Source of the DNA: an uncultured Rhodospirillales bacterium
Lineage (GTDB): Bacteria > Pseudomonadota > Alphaproteobacteria > Acetobacterales > Acetobacteraceae
Length of the DNA stretch: 64,000 nucleotides
NCBI GenBank assembly: GCA_903844135.1
Contig: CAIMSN010000071.1
Span: 1-64,000 of the forward strand
Direction: 5' to 3'
Shown: positions 8,162 to 16,056 of the stretch, in pieces
Position numbering within the stretch: position 1 is the first letter of the stretch
Layout of the letters: each line of letters opens with the position of its first letter
The notes under the pieces: model-generated
The model's input: the letters and a program-made list of their open reading frames with translations, nothing else
The model's database searches: none
Told to the model about the DNA's origin: nothing
Translations under genes and position numbers: made by a program

Positions 8162-11100
8162 TCACACGCCGCAGATGAAATAGCACTGGCAGTTCGGACA
8201 TTGCCGCGCTTCGGGGATCGCCGGGAACTCACCGCGCTCGATGGCGGTGATCGCCTCGGCATATTCCCGCAGCAGTTTATCGTCGTTCTTGGCCGCCATC
8301 GGAACGGATTCGTCCGTGGCTGGATAATAGGCTCCCACCGAGATGGAGCGACCTGGATAACGCTGAGCGGCGCCCTTTCGGATCAGCGCATAGACGCGGT
8401 TGTCCGGCTCGGACTTCGTCTTGCGGCCCGTGCGGATTCGCTGAACGCGCACCCGACCATCCGGCGCGATGACGACCCGGTCCGGCGTGTAGGTGATCGT
8501 CCTGCCGCCCACCTGCACCGACCACGGCTCCCGGTCATAGGTCCCTGTCTCGGAGGCGATCAGGCCGGCGATGGACACCACCATCGTCTCCGCCGCCGCG
8601 CGGTAGTAACCCTCGAACCCGTGACCGCCAGGGCCGTGCTCCGCCCATTGGCGAGCGAGTTCCTGCAATGCCTGGTCGGGGCTCGCCGGCTGGCCTTTCT
8701 CGGCTTGCTGTTCAAGCCAGCCCATCGTGCGGTGGACGCAGCGATGGAACCGCAGATAGGCAGACGAATCCCGTCCCCCGCGCAAACCATCCAGTACCTC
8801 ATAGCGATAGCGCGCCGGGCACCTCAGATAGACATCAAGTTCCCGTTCGTCATAACCGTCGCGCGGCGCAAGAGGCGACCAGACCTGCGCGGCCTTGAGC
8901 GCAGGCACCAGACCACTGAAACGCCTCACCTGAACATGACGAGAGACGGTGTCGAGAAACTTCGACGCGCTGGCATTGACTTGGGTGTAGCGCTCGGCCC
9001 GGGTAAGGCAAAGATGATCTCGCGCACGCGAGAGGCCTACGAAGAACAGGCATTCCTCTTCTGCGTCGTGATCCTCTTTCTGCATAGTGAGCTTGCCGAG
9101 TGTCACGGGCGGGGGGCAGCGTACCCATTGACGATTGGTCGGCATGTAGCGGGTGGCGAGCGCCGGCAGATGCACCCCGCGGAACTCCAACCCCTTGCTC
9201 CCATGGATTGTCATCACCCGCACCGCGTCGAAATCCGCAGCTTCGGAGACAACAGCCCGATACCGGCTGTCCTGGCTTAGCGCTTCAATGCGGCGGATGC
9301 GTTCGAGCAAGGCCTTGCGGCCCGGGTCGCGCAGATCAGCGTGTCCTTCGACATCGTGTTGCTCGCTGCACACCTTGAGGAGCTGATAGATCGCGATCAG
9401 CTTCTGCTGTGCCTGGGCGTCCGGAGCCTCCAGCAAGGGCCGAAGATAGTTACTGCGTTCGAACAGCCAGGTCGTTAGCAGCGCCCATGGCGAGGTGGTC
9501 GGACCCATGCCGGCAAGATGCTCCGCCAGCTTGCGCAGACCCGCGCGGCCGGTCTCGCTCAGGCCATCGATCTCGTCCAATCGAGCAAGGGCTTCATAGA
9601 CGGTATGGCCTTGGTCCTGAGACCAGCGAATGACCACAAGAGCGTCGTCCTTGGACGACGCATACTCTGGCAGCTGTGCGACACGGACCAACCCAATGCC
9701 GCCGAACTCCGCGTCGACGGCGACGAGGGAGAGTAGATCCCGGACATCGTCCCTTTCGAACAGGTCCCCAAGATAAAGGAGAGGAACGCCGAGCTGCTCC
9801 AGCACATCGGTGATGCGCGACAGCGTTAGGTGGCTGCGCGCGAGGATCGCCTGATCTCGGTAGGCAATGCCGCTCGCACGAAGGGCTTCGATCTGATCGC
9901 GGATGGCAGCAGCCTCTTCCGCGACCGTGCCCGCCACAGTGAGCGACACGTCGCCAAGTTCACCGCGGAACGCACCCCAGTTCGCCGCTGCGCCGGGGTC
10001 GGCCGCCATGTGGCGCGAGAACTCCGAAAACGCGCGCACCACCGGCCCGCCTGAGCGGTAGTTGCTGGTAAGCGATACCTTCGAACCGCTGAAATCCGTC
10101 TGGAAGCGCTCGACGTTGGCCGGCGACGCTCCACGGAATCGGTAGATTGACTGACGCTGATCGCCGACCACCCACACGTCCTGGCAGCCGCCGGCCAGCA
10201 ACTGCAGTAGCCGTGCGCTCGCGAAGTTCACATCCTGATATTCGTCGACCAGGATGTGCTGGAAGCGCTGCTGGAACTCCACGCGGATGTCTTCGTGTTC
10301 CGCCATCAACTGCGCGGGCAGCATCACGAGATCGCCGAAATCAACGGCGTCCGCCTCACGCAGTGCATCCTGATAGATTTTGTAGATCTCCCCGACCTCG
10401 ACCGCTTTTTCGGCAGCCTCGACTTCGTCAGGCGTCGCATTGGCAAGCGCGGCCCTCGCCTCGGTCAGATAGTCCTCCGGCGAGATCAGCTCATCCTTGC
10501 ATCGCGAGATTGCTTGCAGGACGTAGACCAGCTCGTAGGCGGGCTCGAACAGGTTCTGATAGTAGCGCAGCGGAAGGCGCGAGAGGTTCGCTTCGAGAAG
10601 CGCGAGCTGGGCAGTCTGATCGAGAATTTTGACGTCGGCCGTGCGTCCGAGACGGCCAGGCCATTTGGTGACCATCTCCAGGCCGAAGCCGTGGAATGTC
10701 CCGACCCACATCTCGATCGCCGCGTCCCGATGGGAGTCGGAAAGCCGCTCACGCATCTCCTCGGCAGCCTTTTTCGAAAAGGTGAGTGCTAGGATCGAAC
10801 CTGAAAGAGCGCCCTGGGCGAGGACATGCCCGATCCGGTGCACGAGAGTGCGAGTTTTGCCCGTCCCCGGTCCCGCATCAACGAGGAGAGGACCACCATC
10901 CCAGGTCGCCGCCTGCTTCTGGCTTTCATCAAGCTCGATCAGAACGGCCGGGCCGCGCTGGCCCGGTTCGCGAAGCGGCGGCAGCAACAGGGCGCGAATG
11001 GCCTGATTGAGGACGAGACCATAGGGAAGGCCCAACTCCTCGGCGACTTCCGAAGGGCGACGCGCCTTGTCCACAATTTCGGTGCGCAGCCAGTCGGCGG

Positions 11101-11521
11101 GGCACAGGAATTCGCCGGCGAAGATATCCGCCTGCATCTCCTTGCGCTCGCGCGGCGAATAGCCCTCCACCACACCCGCGCCGCTGTCGATGGGGTCCCC
11201 GCCAAGCTGCGCCTGGACGTTTCGTACCTCGTTGCTCGGATCGTGATGGAGTTCCGAGTGACCGATCTCGTGAGCGATCACGACCACCTCGTCCTTCGGG
11301 TCCTGGCCACTGACGACGTACACGAGCCCATCAGCACGTTCGAAAGACCCGTGCACGCCAACCCCGAACACTTCACCGGGCTGGCAATAACGCAACTCCA
11401 GATCGGCATCTTTCAGGGCGGCATCGACGAGAGCGCGACCGCGACGGTCACCCTGGGCGACACTCAATGCATTTAAATGGCAAACGCGGGCCTTCAGCCG
11501 AATGTCGCGCCAGGCGTCCAT
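8162..11521 (-). CDS. ImmA/IrrE protease - UvrD helicase - PD-(D/E)XK nuclease fusion
   Basis: A 1119-residue fusion. Residues 1-200 form an ImmA/IrrE-type zinc protease (HEIGH at 84-88, a third-ligand Glu in RKEMQAD near 128). Residues 200-850 form a UvrD/PcrA-type SF1 helicase: Walker A GPGTGKT at 217-223, VDEYQDV as motif II, GDQRQSIYRFRGA as motif III, and TIHGSKGLEF late. The C-terminal 250 residues look like an AddB/RecB-family PD-(D/E)XK nuclease with a predicted Fe-S cluster: one Cys in YLRCPARYRYE and three in the terminal CPNCQCYFICGV. It begins 2 bp after the 205-residue regulator stops. The fusion suggests DNA-end processing tied to proteolysis of a repressor; that link is inferred. 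Confidence 0.88.
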   Translation of the reverse strand: MDAWRDIRLKARVCHLNALSVAQGDRRGRALVDAALKDADLELRYCQPGEVFGVGVHGSFERADGLVYVVSGQDPKDEVVVIAHEIGHSELHHDPSNEVRNVQAQLGGDPIDSGAGVVEGYSPRERKEMQADIFAGEFLCPADWLRTEIVDKARRPSEVAEELGLPYGLVLNQAIRALLLPPLREPGQRGPAVLIELDESQKQAATWDGGPLLVDAGPGTGKTRTLVHRIGHVLAQGALSGSILALTFSKKAAEEMRERLSDSHRDAAIEMWVGTFHGFGLEMVTKWPGRLGRTADVKILDQTAQLALLEANLSRLPLRYYQNLFEPAYELVYVLQAISRCKDELISPEDYLTEARAALANATPDEVEAAEKAVEVGEIYKIYQDALREADAVDFGDLVMLPAQLMAEHEDIRVEFQQRFQHILVDEYQDVNFASARLLQLLAGGCQDVWVVGDQRQSIYRFRGASPANVERFQTDFSGSKVSLTSNYRSGGPVVRAFSEFSRHMAADPGAAANWGAFRGELGDVSLTVAGTVAEEAAAIRDQIEALRASGIAYRDQAILARSHLTLSRITDVLEQLGVPLLYLGDLFERDDVRDLLSLVAVDAEFGGIGLVRVAQLPEYASSKDDALVVIRWSQDQGHTVYEALARLDEIDGLSETGRAGLRKLAEHLAGMGPTTSPWALLTTWLFERSNYLRPLLEAPDAQAQQKLIAIYQLLKVCSEQHDVEGHADLRDPGRKALLERIRRIEALSQDSRYRAVVSEAADFDAVRVMTIHGSKGLEFRGVHLPALATRYMPTNRQWVRCPPPVTLGKLTMQKEDHDAEEECLFFVGLSRARDHLCLTRAERYTQVNASASKFLDTVSRHVQVRRFSGLVPALKAAQVWSPLAPRDGYDERELDVYLRCPARYRYEVLDGLRGGRDSSAYLRFHRCVHRTMGWLEQQAEKGQPASPDQALQELARQWAEHGPGGHGFEGYYRAAAETMVVSIAGLIASETGTYDREPWSVQVGGRTITYTPDRVVIAPDGRVRVQRIRTGRKTKSEPDNRVYALIRKGAAQRYPGRSISVGAYYPATDESVPMAAKNDDKLLREYAEAITAIERGEFPAIPEARQCPNCQCYFICGV

Positions 11522-11523
11522 GG

Positions 11524-12141
11524 CTAGTCCTCCTCAAGCCAGTAGGACTTGCGCTCCGGTGACATGCTGCTTCGTCGGACGCTCTCCTCATAGCTGCACT
11601 GTACGATCGTGGGCTGCTGCGACGCCTTCGCGTGGCCCATGGAAGGGTGGGCCTGCGAATAGGCAAGCGCACGGTCGAACTGCGCACGGGTCGCCTTAAG
11701 CTGGCCGAGCAACGCCTTTACCAATCGCGGCCCGATAGGGGGTGACATCCGCCCACGAAAAAGGTCCGACAGGACATCGCGGCCGACATCGATGGCGCGG
11801 CCGAGCTGCCGTGTATCCGATCCCGCACTGGACAGCAGTTGGTCGAACGTCGTCTCCGGCGCAGCTTGAGTGTTGTCCTGTTCGACTGCCTGAGCATTGT
11901 AGATGGCGTTGAGTACACGGCTGCGGGCACGGTTCATCATCAGTTCGTCGACCACTTCCTCCTCCGCTTCTTCGTCAGCGGCCCAATCACGCATGATCCC
12001 GGCATGCGCGCGGATGTCGTCAGCGAACTCAGGGTAACGCTGTGTCCAGTTGATGATCTGATCCAGCGTCGGGGTGGCGCATTCCCGGTGGAATGCGAAC
12101 AAGACCTCGTCCCGCCTCGTGGCTTTGGTTTGGTCCGTCAT
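11524..12141 (-). CDS. Helical/HTH-like regulator, candidate anti-sigma factor or repressor
   Basis: A 205-residue protein between the sigma-like gene (ATGA overlap at 12138-12141) and the protease-helicase fusion. Residues 1-50 are helical (LDQIINWTQRYPEFADDI), followed by an acidic stretch. Residues 95-145 (QLGRAIDVGRDVLSDLFRGR) look like a degenerate XRE-type helix-turn-helix. ImmA/IrrE proteases typically cleave XRE-type repressors encoded beside them, so this is the most likely protease substrate. It could equally be a sigma-binding protein. No close family is recognised. Confidence 0.6.
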   Translation of the reverse strand: MTDQTKATRRDEVLFAFHRECATPTLDQIINWTQRYPEFADDIRAHAGIMRDWAADEEAEEEVVDELMMNRARSRVLNAIYNAQAVEQDNTQAAPETTFDQLLSSAGSDTRQLGRAIDVGRDVLSDLFRGRMSPPIGPRLVKALLGQLKATRAQFDRALAYSQAHPSMGHAKASQQPTIVQCSYEESVRRSSMSPERKSYWLEED

Positions 12142-12791
12142 GACTTAGCTCCAAGAATGGTTCTGATCTCTTCCTCTGTCTCCTTGACCCAGGTCTCGGC
12201 GGTCTTCGCGCTCACGCCAAGCGCCGAAGCGATGGACTCGACCTTGGTGGAGTTGCGCGGCACGCCATCCATATGAAGACGGAAGGCGAGAACCTTCCGC
12301 GGATCGGAGATCCGCTTCAGCACACTCTCGACATGAGCGCGCTCCTCGTCTTCCGTCGCCAGGGCCTTATGTCCGTCCGGGCGTTGCTCTTCGTCCTCGG
12401 AATAGACGTACCGTTCTGAATGCAGTTGCTCACGGCGGATAGCGTCGGCGGCGCGGAGTTTGATCCGGGCAACAAACGCTGTCCGCATCCCAATGCCGTC
12501 TGCTGAGGTCGGCTTAAGGACCGCCTCGATCAGTTGGTGATGGACCGCTTCGATCATGTCCCACCCCTCGTTGCGATGGTTCTTGCCGATGTGCATGCGC
12601 AGGATGCGCATCATGCGTTCGGCAATTTCATTCATGAGGGGATTGATGACGCGTGGATCGCCAAACGCCCCGATCTGCTGAGCCGCAGCAACTAAGTGGC
12701 GGCCCTGAATCTTTCCAAGCGACTGGTTCTTGATGACCTGCCGCCAGGCGGCAATGTCGCCGGGATCGGGTCCTTCTTCGAGTTTGTCCAT
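12138..12791 (-). CDS. Sigma-factor-like regulator (ECF-like)
   Basis: A 217-residue protein. Residues 90-130 (FVARIKLRAADAIRREQ) resemble sigma region 2, and the C-terminal 65 residues resemble region 4, with the HTH KVESIASALGVSAKTAETWV. The N-terminal 80 residues are not recognised. It is the first gene of a three-gene operon with the 205-residue regulator and the protease-helicase-nuclease. The promoter-like element upstream (12833-12862) is shared with the Bil operon, so it probably controls both. The RBS is GGGGAAGG just before the ATG. Confidence 0.65.
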   Translation of the reverse strand: MDKLEEGPDPGDIAAWRQVIKNQSLGKIQGRHLVAAAQQIGAFGDPRVINPLMNEIAERMMRILRMHIGKNHRNEGWDMIEAVHHQLIEAVLKPTSADGIGMRTAFVARIKLRAADAIRREQLHSERYVYSEDEEQRPDGHKALATEDEERAHVESVLKRISDPRKVLAFRLHMDGVPRNSTKVESIASALGVSAKTAETWVKETEEEIRTILGAKS

Positions 12792-12832
12792 AGTCCTTCC
12801 CCAACAGCCCTGGCGACGCGGTCCGGAGGTGA

Positions 12833-12862
12833 AGCGAAGCCAGATTGAAAAAACCGGAAGCG
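12833..12862 (-). promoter_or_regulatory. Shared 30-bp promoter-like element of the sigma-factor operon
   Basis: Partner of 8120-8149: the same length, the same outer blocks agcgaag and ccggaagcg, a similar A tract, and the same 41-nt distance to the start codon (12791). The five mismatches cluster in the spacer (positions 8, 12-14 and 16). An autoregulated sigma gene plus one target operon is the simplest reading. Confidence 0.65.
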
Positions 12863-12884
12863 CTCCGCGGAAATTTTTTCGTCG

Positions 12885-13136
12885 TCAGGTTGTTATGCTC
12901 AAGCTAGATGAGAACAATATGTGAACACAGGAGATTCGCCCGTCAGTCGGGAGGCTAAGGTGAAAAGGACTTTGATGTTGGGATGGCGATCTCGCGCCTG
13001 TTGCGCGACGTCCTGCCCCGCTCATGTCCCCGGGCAGTACGACGTCCGTGAAGACGTGGTCAATCGGCCACTCATCCAGTTCGGCGATCCCCGACAGGCG
13101 GATGGGCTGATTGTCGCCTTCAGCTTGCTCGCCCAT
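12885..13136 (-). pseudogene. Possible remnant of a response-regulator receiver domain
   Basis: An 83-codon minus-strand frame directly following the AbiEii stop. Its middle, HVFTDVVLPGDMSG, matches the phospho-acceptor strand of receiver domains (FTDVVMPGGMSG in relatives). The sequence loses similarity on both sides and lacks the N-terminal acidic pair and the C-terminal Lys block. It is best read as a decayed fragment, and the call is weak. Confidence 0.3.
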
Positions 13137-14159
13137 CTACTTCCCTTTCCCGACGTCGTTTGCCCGCGCTTCAATGTCGGCACATCGCTCGATCAGCGCT
13201 TCGAAGGGCTCGACATCCTCCAGAAGCAGACCGTCGTCGACCATCTGGCCGTAGTCCTTGCTCAACGCCGCCAGCCCTACGCCGGCCGGGACAAGGCGTA
13301 GACCGCCGCGTACGGCTGCGTCGTAGTCGATCAGCGCACCGTCCGCCGCCTTCTCGGCGAAGAACATGCTTTTGTGACTGGCGACGGCACTGCCGAGCTG
13401 CCGATCCGCGAGGGCGGCGGCGGCGATTCCGGCCTCGTCGAGCCGAACGACATCGTGCCAGTGTCGCGCGAAGCGTTCGCCGCGAAGCCTCTCTTGCAGG
13501 CAGAAGACGTGGATGGCCGTGGCCTTCTCCCAGAACGTCCGCTCGGCGTGCATCACGCGGGGCCGAGCCGACGGAAAGTCGACCCCGTCGATCAATCCGG
13601 CGGCGTCGCAGGTTACGTCGCGCAGGCTTGCCGGCTCTCCTGTCGACCGGGCGCCGAATTCCAGCATCACGCTGGGAGCGACGTAGCCGGAGCCCGCCGA
13701 GGTGGCCTCGTAGTCGACGTAGAGCCGATCGCCTTCTGGTCTGAGGGTTGCCGCGAGCGACTGCGCGTCGAGCGCGCTGGCGACGAGAGGCTGGACCGTG
13801 CCGGCTATCCATTCGGGAAGGCGGCGGCGCACCGCCTTCGACCACCGCTTTTCCTCGCTGCGGTTTTTTGGCAGCGCTTCGCCGTCCTCGCCGACAAGGT
13901 CGGGCGCGATGGCGCGAATGTCATAGGTCAGGTCCACGTCCTCGGAAAAGCGCCGGATGACGCCATAAGCCTTGGACAGGGAGGTGCCGCCCTTGAACAC
14001 CAGGTGCGCGCCGATGTCCGATCCGAACAAGGTCGCCAGCGCCCAGACGACCCACACATCCTTTTCGAGGAGATGCGCCGGGCGGCCGGATCGATCGGCG
14101 GCGACGCGCAGGGCCTCACGGCGGTCCTCGACCGGCAGGGAGAGAAAGGCGTCAGCCAT
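13137..14159 (-). CDS. abiEii: AbiEii/AbiGii-family nucleotidyltransferase toxin
   Basis: A 340-residue nucleotidyltransferase-fold toxin of a type IV toxin-antitoxin pair. The defining motif GGTSLSKAYGVIRRFSEDVDL (residues about 58-78) contains the GSx/DxD-like catalytic block of AbiEii proteins. In characterised AbiE systems the toxin blocks growth during phage infection, and the antitoxin AbiEi represses the operon and counteracts it. It overlaps abiEi by 8 bp (14152-14159). Confidence 0.9.
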   Translation of the reverse strand: MADAFLSLPVEDRREALRVAADRSGRPAHLLEKDVWVVWALATLFGSDIGAHLVFKGGTSLSKAYGVIRRFSEDVDLTYDIRAIAPDLVGEDGEALPKNRSEEKRWSKAVRRRLPEWIAGTVQPLVASALDAQSLAATLRPEGDRLYVDYEATSAGSGYVAPSVMLEFGARSTGEPASLRDVTCDAAGLIDGVDFPSARPRVMHAERTFWEKATAIHVFCLQERLRGERFARHWHDVVRLDEAGIAAAALADRQLGSAVASHKSMFFAEKAADGALIDYDAAVRGGLRLVPAGVGLAALSKDYGQMVDDGLLLEDVEPFEALIERCADIEARANDVGKGK

Positions 14160-14745
14160 AGGCGGCCTTTCCCACGCTCCGCGCGAGCCACGTCGGAAGC
14201 TGCGGCGCGGCGGCCACCAGCTCGCCGAAGACGCCTGGCGGCATCTTCCGCTTCAGCGTCATGAGCGCTTCCTCGGCTTTGTCGGGACCTAACCACGCGA
14301 GGGCGCGCACGGCTTCGCCCGCCGGCCGACTGCCCAAGGTCAACTGCCAGCGCGGCGCATGGCGCAGCTCCACAACCTGCTTGCCGAGGCTCATCTTTCG
14401 GCTGCGGCCCGAAGTCAGATAGACCGACCGAACCGGCACCTGCGTCGTCAGGCCAAGGGCGTTAGCCGCAGCCGCCCCGTTCGAAACAATGACCTCGCCC
14501 CGCTGGGCGGCAAGCGCCTCCACAGCCTGTTCGACCGAAGGCGCGCGCGTGCCGAACCGGGACGTGATCGGGCGGAGGTAGACTCCCCGCCCGGCACGGA
14601 TGAGCTGCCCACGCTCGGCCAGACGCGACAAGGCCTGGTCCACTGCGGCGCGATTGCCGAGGTGGAGCAAGCTCTTAGCAGATATGGGCGCCCCTTCGGA
14701 CTGCCTCTCCGCATATGCCAGAATCTGTTCGCTCAGACGCGACAT
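14152..14745 (-). CDS. abiEi: AbiEi-family antitoxin (DUF6088-like)
   Basis: A 197-residue protein with an N-terminal winged HTH (LLHLGNRAAVDQALSRLAERG, residues about 25-45) followed by RAGRGVYLRP, a standard feature of AbiEi-type antitoxins. The C-terminal part should neutralise AbiEii. I chose 14745 because GGGAG lies 7 nt upstream; a second in-frame ATG two codons earlier sits too close to that site. Its own promoter is at 14765-14792. Confidence 0.85.
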   Translation of the reverse strand: MSRLSEQILAYAERQSEGAPISAKSLLHLGNRAAVDQALSRLAERGQLIRAGRGVYLRPITSRFGTRAPSVEQAVEALAAQRGEVIVSNGAAAANALGLTTQVPVRSVYLTSGRSRKMSLGKQVVELRHAPRWQLTLGSRPAGEAVRALAWLGPDKAEEALMTLKRKMPPGVFGELVAAAPQLPTWLARSVGKAAYG

Positions 14746-14764
14746 GGCCATTCTCCCGTTAGAA

Positions 14765-14792
14765 ATGTAAGCGGTTTTCTGACAGTTTGCAA
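14765..14792 (-). promoter_or_regulatory. Candidate promoter of the AbiE operon
   Basis: On the minus strand TTGCAA (14787-14792) and TTACAT (14765-14770) are separated by 16 bp, giving a sigma-70-like pair about 20 bp from the abiEi start. The leader would be short, as in many autoregulated antitoxin operons. Confidence 0.4.
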
Positions 14793-14964
14793 CCGAATGC
14801 CCAGGACACCGAAGGCTCCGGAAATTAGGAGTCATCGGGACCGGCCGCACCCTGGGGCCTGGGCAACTAGGATGAAGCTGTCTCAGATCCGAGGATTGCG
14901 CTATGATTGCAGGCCTCCTTCACCGAGTCTGGCGACGAGAAACGAGACAGGTGGAGGCCCGGAC

Positions 14965-15168
14965 ATGCCGACGATCACCCTCTCCGCCACGCCCAAAGGC
15001 AATGGCTTCCAAGCAACGCTGATCTTCCCGGGCGACGGCGTTTCGATCAGCTCGGCCGAAACCTATCCGACGATCGCCGAAGCATTGACCGCCGCTGCGC
15101 TCAAACTGCTCGACATGCCTGAACGCCTGGAGGCGATGGATCGCCCGGAGTCTCTGGTAGCTCGGTAA
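14965..15168 (+). CDS. Small hypothetical protein (67 aa)
   Basis: A 67-residue protein starting MPTITLSATPKGNGFQATL, with GGAGG 8 nt upstream. A TATGAT hexamer at 14902-14907 could be its -10 box. The sequence alternates beta-prone residues, then a helix (IAEALTAAALKLLDMPERL). No family is recognised. It lies alone between the divergent AbiE operon and the VapBC-defence operon. Confidence 0.5.
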   Translation: MPTITLSATPKGNGFQATLIFPGDGVSISSAETYPTIAEALTAAALKLLDMPERLEAMDRPESLVAR

Positions 15169-15271
15169 ATCGAGGCTGACCGCTCACGTGAAAGCCGAAA
15201 ACCCACCCATAGGCGCCGAAAGGGCGCTTCGCCTTCGTGCCGGTCGAATCCGCCTTCGCCGCCTTACGGCC

Positions 15272-15300
15272 TTGCTGATCTAAATCTCTCTGGTTATATT
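15272..15300 (+). promoter_or_regulatory. Candidate promoter of the VapBC-TrlF operon
   Basis: TTGCTG (15272-15277), a 17-bp spacer and TATATT (15295-15300) form a good sigma-70-like promoter. The adjacent TATA...TATA half-sites (around 15295-15310) could be an operator for the antitoxin. GGAG at 15315-15318 is the RBS of the first gene. Confidence 0.5.
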
Positions 15301-15325
15301 ACCGGCTATAGTCTGGAGAGCGCCA

Positions 15326-15628
15326 ATGAGCAAAAGTCCTCAGCGTCGAGCGATCGATAACTACCGCAACCGGTTGACTGAGCGGGGGATGGCCCGCTTT
15401 GAGGTGATCGGGCGCGATGATGATCGCGAGCTGATCCGCTCCGTGGCCAAGCGGTTGGCCGAAGGTGGCGCTGACGCCGATCGACTGAGAGCCGCCGTCA
15501 ACCAATCCATTTCCGGTGAGCCCCCCAAGAAGGGCGGCATCTTGAAGGCGCTGCTGGCTTCGCCCCTGATCGGCTCCGAACTCGACCTGACCCGTCCCCG
15601 TGAGGAAGGACGGAAGGTCGATCTTTGA
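15326..15628 (+). CDS. Probable type II antitoxin partner of VapC
   Basis: A 100-residue basic-then-acidic protein ending one base into the VapC start (TGATG). The N-terminus (RRAIDNYRNRLTERGMARFEV) and the middle (DRELIRSVAKRLAEGGADADRLR) are of the kind seen in short VapB/Phd-like antitoxins, with a C-terminal tail that would bind the toxin. It is the first gene of a long operon. The assignment rests mainly on position before a PIN-domain toxin. Confidence 0.7.
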   Translation: MSKSPQRRAIDNYRNRLTERGMARFEVIGRDDDRELIRSVAKRLAEGGADADRLRAAVNQSISGEPPKKGGILKALLASPLIGSELDLTRPREEGRKVDL

Positions 15629-16056
15629 TGCGCTATCTCCTCGACACCAACATCATCAGCAACTTCACCAAGCCAGCGCCTTCGGAATCACTCATCGCCT
15701 GGATGGCGGAACAGTCCGACGAGGACCTGTTCATCGCGTCCCTCACCGTGGCGGAAATCCGCCGCGGCGTCCTTGAGAAGCCGGCTGGAAAACGGCGGGA
15801 TCAGCTCGACGCATGGTTCAGCGGTCCTCAAGGGCCCCAAGCGCTCTTCGCCGGCCGCATCCTCCCCTTCGACGAGAAGGCCGGGCTCGCTTGGGCGGAG
15901 CTGATGGCGGCGGGGAGATTGAGCGGCCGTCCCCGCAGCGGCCTGGATACGATCATCGCGGCGATCGCTGCAGCCAATGACTGCGTCGTCGTGACGGACA
16001 ATGAGCGTGACTTCATAGGCATCGAGGTCGTCAACCCTATCCGGGGGGCGCGCTGA
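15628..16056 (+). CDS. vapC: VapC-family PIN-domain ribonuclease toxin
   Basis: A 142-residue PIN-domain RNase. The acidic residues are in place: Asp in YLLDTNIIS, Glu in TVAEIRRGV, Asp in GLDTIIAAIA and Asp in VTDNERDF. VapC toxins cleave tRNA or rRNA. The ATG at 15628 overlaps the antitoxin stop; a TTG one codon earlier is less likely. Its TGA overlaps the ATG of the next gene (16054-16058), so the toxin-antitoxin pair is physically part of the downstream defence operon. Confidence 0.9.
   Translation: MRYLLDTNIISNFTKPAPSESLIAWMAEQSDEDLFIASLTVAEIRRGVLEKPAGKRRDQLDAWFSGPQGPQALFAGRILPFDEKAGLAWAELMAAGRLSGRPRSGLDTIIAAIAAANDCVVVTDNERDFIGIEVVNPIRGAR

Noticed and set aside
14359-14964. N-terminal extension of the 67-residue protein
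   Set aside because: The extra codons overlap abiEi antisense and lack an RBS; GGAGG precedes the ATG at 14965.
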